NCBI GenBank assembly: GCA_910589415.1
Contig: OU342630.1
Coordinates: 41,696,012-41,760,011, forward strand
Direction: 5' to 3'
Length of the DNA stretch: 64,000 nt
Origin: Malachius bipustulatus
Taxonomy: Eukaryota > Arthropoda > Insecta > Coleoptera > Melyridae
Part shown: one piece after another, positions 59,972 to 64,000 of the stretch
Layout of the letters: each line of letters starts with the position of its first letter
How positions within the stretch are numbered: the first letter of the stretch is position 1
Notes under the pieces: model-generated
Told to the model about the DNA's origin: nothing
What the model saw: only the letters and a program-made list of their open reading frames with translations
Database searches by the model: none
Made by a program: the position numbers and the translations under genes

Positions 59972-60350
59972 TAACGCTGTCATGTGGACACTGTCATCAA
60001 CGTCAACATTAAATTATTTTGAAAGAATAAGATTCAAATAATATGTTTATTATTCAAAATGGGTAAGTGTCATCGAAAAATCAAAAATCAAACCATTACA
60101 AAATTTGTTTCAATATTCAAATTTCAATACAGAATTATCGAAAGGAATTGGAATTAATTTGTTTATGGCAAACACAACCTAACCTAACTTTAATCTGACG
60201 TTTCTGTTATCTGAGCTGAGTGAGCTCGACTTACGTCTCCAATTGAATATGACGTTTTACGTATTTAATTCGTTCCGGTGTACTACATCAAGTTTATATT
60301 TTTTCATTAATAAATTCTTGATATATTAATAAAATTTTAATTGTTGTTTC

Positions 60351-60620
60351 TTAACCCTTTAAAGTAACAGAGTCACTTAATTAACCACTTAATTATAATG
60401 TTACTTATTTTGTAAGTGGTTAATAAACTGACCTCAGAACTTGTTACGTTTCTTTTTACCTAAAGTCACAAACAGTCACCAAATTAACCACCCCCTGGAG
60501 CCACTCAGGCACCTGCAATTTTTATTTTTTATTTTTTAGTAGTTATGTAAGATCAATTTTACTAGAAATATCTAATTTTTTTTTTTTTTGAAATTTATTG
60601 TCTGCCACTTAAAGGGTTAA
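60351..60620. mobile_element. 262-bp piggyBac-type MITE with TTAA target
   Basis: The element spans 60355-60616. It starts CCCTTTAAAGT and ends ACTTAAAGGG, flanked on both sides by TTAA (60351-60354, 60617-60620). CCC ends and TTAA duplication are the piggyBac hallmark. It has an internal inverted pair (taaccacttaatt / aagtggttaat) and no ORF. Confidence 0.85.
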
Positions 60621-60819
60621 ATAGGTTCACTTGAACTGTAGTTCATCTGTGAACTGCGATTAAGTATTATGTCGTTGTTGACATCAACTAACCGCGCGGT
60701 TCAGTGGAACGTCCGTTCAACGGCAGTTGGTAACACTTTTTCAAGTGTGCGCACGCGCCCAATTAAAAAATTAAACAAAACAAGAAGAACACAGAATTTA
60801 TAACTTTTACTTCAGAGAA

Positions 60820-60834
60820 GGTTAGGTTAGGTTA
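60820..60834 (+). repeat. Three GGTTA units (TTAGG-like)
   Basis: ggttaggttaggtta matches the insect telomere motif TTAGG in three units, lying just upstream of a putative first exon. Such short runs are common in insect promoters and do not by themselves indicate a telomere. Confidence 0.7.
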
Positions 60835-60839
60835 CCTTG

Positions 60840-60987
60840 CGTCCTTGTGTTAAGATTGTGTGGTGTGTCATTATTAATTAATTATTAATTTATTGCTGTG
60901 CTTCATGAATTGGACCAATTCAATTGGTTTTAAATTTTACTTCGAATGAGAAGTTGTTGCATCCAAATAATAAGAAGTGTTACTTCG
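60840..60987 (+). promoter_or_regulatory. Putative non-coding first exon of the Myb/SANT gene
   Basis: Non-repeat sequence ends ttacttcg|GTAAGA at 60988, a good donor. A 60-nt intron would end at aataattttAG (61046-61047). The exon start is unknown and set loosely after the GGTTA run. It is inferred from splice signals and from its position ahead of the ORF at 63081. Confidence 0.4.
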
Positions 60988-61057
60988 GTAAGAGGCTGAC
61001 AAATTTTTATATATTATGCGACTATGCCAAATTTCAAATAATTTTAGTGGGGTATCC

Positions 61058-61068
61058 TAGTGCAGACC
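61058..61068. repeat. Left 11-bp target-site duplication of the LINE
   Basis: TAGTGCAGACC, repeated exactly at 63047-63057 after the LINE's TAA tail. Confidence 0.85.
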
Positions 61069-61246
61069 GCCCGTGCGGTTGAGTACCCATCGGGCGCGTC
61101 CCCAGGTGGCGGATAGGGGGAAGGCCTTACAATGAGCGTAAGTGAGTAAGGTTAGCAGTGGTGATAAAGCTTGTCGGAGGTAAAATTCCAGACTGGTAGC
61201 TCAAAGCCCTGCCGCGGACCACCTCCCCCAACCTAGTTGTCGTGTC

Positions 61247-61456
61247 GTGACTAAAGGTCTGCACAGGGGTTATAACGATGCCGGAGAACGTCCGAACGTG
61301 GACTCTCCGAAAGACCGTAAAACTCTGTTGTCGAGGTTATATCTCGCGAACAGAGGAATACGGGGGTCTAGGCTTTACCGCCTGGACCAAAAGGAGACAA
61401 CCTTTAAAAACCTAAATCCTACGGCGGGAACCCAGGCTAAAAGGATGCGTGGCTGA
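61247..61456 (+). CDS. Short ORF in the LINE 5' region, unidentified
   Basis: 70 codons, basic, reading MTKGLHRGYNDAGERPNVDS through LYRLDQKETTFKNLN. Its place at the 5' end of a LINE suggests the start of the element's first ORF. I see no zinc finger or other motif. It closes with TGA before the deletion junction. There is no sign that it is a host protein. Confidence 0.3.
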   Translation: MTKGLHRGYNDAGERPNVDSPKDRKTLLSRLYLANRGIRGSRLYRLDQKETTFKNLNPTAGTQAKRMRG

Positions 61457-61604
61457 ATAGTAGATCAGTCCCTTCTGGATTCAACCTCGAAGAAGTGGCG
61501 CACCTTCGAAAATAAATGCCTACCATACGTATGGAGCTCTGCATATGGTATTTCTTTAATAGCTCCATTACTCGTGGGTCATATGGACCAAGACACACCT
61601 AATT

Positions 61605-62830
61605 CAATGCAGACCTTACCTAAACCTAACTGGGGTGCTGTTCAAGCGACTAGGTGGGTAAAGGGCAGAGGGAGCAGAGAAGATGTAACTGAAAAAGCTG
61701 AGTAAACACCGGCTGATGAGATGGGCAGTTGGACTTCTAACAGAACACTGCCCACTAATAAAACGTGGATCCTTTTGGACAGAAAACCTGACACAAAAGG
61801 CCAACAACCAATTTTCCTCATGGGAGAAAACCTAAGGGAGAAAATAGAGCAACTTCAATGCAGACCTTACCTAGGCCTAACTGGGGCGCTGTTAAGCGAC
61901 TAGGTGGGTAAAGGGCAGAGGGAGCAGAGAAGATGTAACTGAAAAAGCTGAGTAAACACCGGCTGAGATGGGCAGTTGGACTTCTAAGAGGACACTGCCC
62001 ACTAATAAAACGTGGATTCTTTTGGACAGAAAACCTGACACAAAAGGCAAATAACTAATTTTCCTCATGGGAGAAAACCTAAGGGAGAAAATAGAGCAAC
62101 TTCAATGCAGACCTTACCTAGGCCTAACTGGGGCGCTGTTAAGCGACTAGGTGGGTAAAGGGCAGAGGGAGCAGAGAAGATGTAACTGAAAAAGCTGAGT
62201 AAACACCGGCTGAGATGGGCAGTTGGACTTCTAAGAGGACACTGCCCACTAATAAAACGTGGATCCTTTTGGACAGAAAACCTGACACAAAAGGCCTCAT
62301 GGGAGAAAACCTAAGGGAGAAAATAGAGCAACTTCAATGCAGACCTTACCTAGGCCTAACTGGGGCGCTGTTAAGCGACTAGGTGGGTAAAGGGCAGAGG
62401 GAGCACATAAGATGTAACTGAAAAAGCTGAGTAAACACCGGCTGAGATGGGCAGTTGGACTTCTAAGAGGACACTGCCCACTAATAAAACGTGGATCCTT
62501 TTGGACAGAGAACCTGACACAAAAGGCCAATAACCAATTTTCCTCATGGGAGAAAACCTAAGGGATAAAATAGTGCAACTTCAATGCAGACCTTACCTAG
62601 GCCTAACTGGGTTGCTGTTCAAGCAACTAGGTGGGTAAAGGGCAGAGGGAGCAGAGAAGATGTAAATGAGCAACTTCAATGCAGACCTTGCCTAGGCCTA
62701 ACTGGGGAGCTGTTCAAGCGACTAGGTGGGGAAAGGGAAGAGGGAGCAGAGAAGATGTAACTGAAAAAGCTGAGTAAGCACCAGCTGAGATGGGCAATTG
62801 GACTTCTAACAGGACACTGCCCACTAATTA
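61605..62830 (+). repeat. ~247-bp minisatellite derived from a LINE RNase H region
   Basis: The anchor caatgcagacctt starts units at 61605, 61856, 62103, 62335, 62582 and 62677, giving spacings of 251, 247, 232, 247 and 95 bp. Unit differences are small: a 15-bp deletion in the fourth and a truncated fifth. Each unit contains KKLSKHRLRWAVGLLRGHCP in one frame, the LTGHC-like end of LINE RNase H. The final unit alone leads on into the true 3' end of the element, so the array arose by duplication inside the LINE. Confidence 0.88.
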
Positions 62831-63000
62831 CACCTCTCAATAATAGGAGTGTAAAATATCCCGGATTACAGGAGATGCGGGGAGGGGGAGGAAACCCCAT
62901 ACCACCTAACAAGCACCCATTGGACTCATACTGAAATACTTTCGGGAGATGGGACCGATGAGATAATTATCCAAAGGGGTACAATAAGCGCAAGCTTCAG
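62750..63000 (+). pseudogene. LINE RNase H C-terminus and knuckle remnant
   Basis: Across two frames: KKLSKHQLRWAIGLLTGHCP (RNase H end), then YRRCGEGEETPYHLTSTHWT (CxxC..EEET..HL..C knuckle, second Cys of each pair decayed). Known from R1/I-group LINE 3' regions. Stops interrupt both frames. Confidence 0.65.
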
Positions 63001-63030
63001 TACAAGGGCTTTGAACCTACCCTAGAAGTA

Positions 63031-63046
63031 ATAATAATAATAATAA
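63031..63046 (+). repeat. (TAA)n tail of the LINE
   Basis: Five to six TAA triplets between LINE sequence and the right 11-bp duplication. Confidence 0.8.
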
Positions 63047-63057
63047 TAGTGCAGACC
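63047..63057. repeat. Right 11-bp target-site duplication
   Basis: TAGTGCAGACC, followed by tgattctgggaaat and the ATG at 63081. Confidence 0.85.
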
Positions 63058-63080
63058 TGATTCTGGGAAATATAAAAATC

Positions 63081-64000
63081 ATGAGTTCTAATAAAAATAA
63101 TGGTGATAATAAGAGGACATCAAATTTCAATAGCAAGGAAGAATATATTCTCATAGCTCTTGTAAAAAAGCACAAAGAATTAATTGAATGCCGGAAAACT
63201 GACACAGTAACCAATCAAAAGAAAATGGATACTTGGAAACAGATTGCTGGTGAATTCAACAGTTCTTCGGGCTTAGTTTATAGAGATTTAAAAATGCTTA
63301 AAAATAAATATGAAAATTTAAAAAAGAGAACGAAAAAAAAAATTGCTGATGAAAAAAGTTCGATATTTTATACTGGTAGTGGGGGCCCCCCAAATATAGT
63401 ATATATATATTCGTTTGAAATTACAAATTGCAGTCTTACGATACATGTTGTTTAGTTTATTAAATTACATATGATTGGTTTCGTCGATCATGGGGAAAAG
63501 AACGATCTGTAGGATAGTAAACTTTACTCATGTGGAAAAGGAAATTAAAGAATTACTGGGAGTCCGTATAGATGGACTAGTTTCAGAATTTGATGATGAT
63601 GCTTTGGGTAAATGTTGGTAAGTAATTTATAATAATTTTTTATTAACAATTTGTTTTTTAGTAATAGGTGAAGAAGTAGTACTTGAAAATGACCAACCAA
63701 GTAATATGAGTCACAAGAGTAACGATAACGAACATTTATTAATGCTGATTCAGAATGATCATGAATATTACGATTAGAACATAGTTCACGAGAAAACTGA
63801 AAATTCAATATCAGAGTCATCTAATTATTGTGAAAAATACATTGTAACTGAGGAGGTAAACTTAGGTAAGCATAGGTGTAGCATTTTATTTATTTATTTA
63901 TTTGTTGCATTTTGTGAAATAGGCACAATTGGGATGCTTACTTTTTAATTTTTTTTTCCCATAGCTGAAGAACCTAATAAAAATCAACAGCAAAAAGGTG
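63081..64000 (+). CDS. Myb/SANT-like DNA-binding domain gene, 5' part (partial, multi-exon)
   Basis: The ATG at 63081 opens RTSNFNSKEEYILIALVKKH, then ELIECRKTDTVTNQKKMDTW, KQIAGEFNSSSGLVYRDLKM and LKNKYENLKKRTKKKIADEK: a trihelix Myb/SANT-like domain (residues ~13-90) like those of FSBP-type proteins, followed by FYTGSGGPP. A fitting exon structure is 63081-63398 (donor GTATAT, weak), 63541-63607 (EIKELLGVRIDGLVSEFDDD, donor GTAAAT), 63662-63865 (acceptor ttttttAG; VIGEEVVLENDQ..., donor GTAAGC) and from 63965 (acceptor ttcccatAG). Phases join correctly at the 54-nt second intron. A TAG at 63775 interrupts the third exon, after which the frame continues open. So this is either a short protein, a pseudogene or a domesticated-transposon gene. 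Such domains occur in host regulators and in Harbinger partners; function unknown. It runs off the window. Confidence 0.65.

Larger units (their letters stand above)
61069..63046 (+). mobile_element. Internally deleted LINE (RNase H 3' end) with minisatellite
   Basis: It is flanked by TAGTGCAGACC. The 5' 400 bp are GC-rich and structured (GCCCG...CGGGC; CCCC...GGGG) and contain a short ORF at 61247-61456. The RT region is absent. A five-fold repeat derived from RNase H coding sequence follows, then a terminal RNase H/zinc-knuckle remnant (YRRCGEGEETPYHL) and a (TAA)n tail. The 5' and 3' ends have been retained while the middle is lost, like a SINE-style derivative. Confidence 0.8.

Noticed and set aside
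60820..60834. Interstitial telomere
   Set aside because: Only three GGTTA units; such short runs are common in insect promoters.
61605..62830. CRISPR-like array
   Set aside because: Units are ~247 bp, directly abutting, without short repeat/spacer alternation; a minisatellite in eukaryotic DNA.

Overview
This window is repeat-dense, AT-rich intergenic DNA from a eukaryote, most likely an insect. The reasons are the repeat families (RLE-type and jockey-like non-LTR retrotransposons, Tc1/mariner-, PIF/Harbinger- and piggyBac-type DNA elements), the short introns inferred near the right end, and the recurrent taggtacctacc simple repeats. The species cannot be assigned from sequence alone. I found no rRNA, tRNA, CRISPR array or operon. 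Almost every recognisable coding stretch is a broken transposable-element gene. The two host-gene candidates are a possible first exon near 11.8 kb and a Myb/SANT-like gene that starts near the right end and runs off it.

Layout. 0-9 kb: a degenerate RLE-type (R4/Dong-like) LINE, split at 3626/6945 by a 3314-bp insertion flanked by a 4-bp duplication (CAGC). 9-15 kb: foldback MITEs, a candidate host exon (11819-11985) and a minus-strand jockey-like RT fragment. 17-24 kb: short direct repeats, a CAGGGTG-ended element, two RLE-LINE 3' fragments meeting at a TAA microsatellite, and a 372-bp tandem duplication. 26.7-34.7 kb: Harbinger-like and long-arm foldback elements, a Tc1/mariner-type element whose transposase has lost its third catalytic Asp, an element with an 8-bp target duplication, and more foldbacks. 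34.8-44.4 kb: two copies of a degenerate ~640-bp-unit repeat, one broken by a 1.93-kb palindrome. 45.8-49.6 kb: another palindrome and a 2.9-kb element with arms of about 970 bp around a degraded ORF. 52-58.3 kb: a near-perfect hairpin, a small mariner-type MITE, a palindrome sharing its core with the 27.5-kb element, a LINE fragment inside a palindrome core, and a palindrome whose symmetry continues into an adjacent RT gene. 59.3-64 kb: a Harbinger element with a MADF-like remnant, a piggyBac-type MITE, and the 5' region of the Myb/SANT gene interrupted by an internally deleted RNase H LINE that carries a minisatellite.

How the parts relate. At least eight elements share CAGGGTG-like ends, most with a TA at each end, and are palindromic over most of their length. 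Several share an inner core containing GGCTTACATGTCCCTATTTT but have unrelated outer arms. The symmetry is concentric, with further CAGGGTG-like boundaries inside the arms. One palindrome even includes mirrored flanking host sequence. This suggests a family of composite palindromes kept symmetrical by arm-to-arm conversion or templated hairpin repair, possibly moved in trans by mariner-type transposases. That mechanism is inference; the symmetry and shared cores are visible in the sequence.
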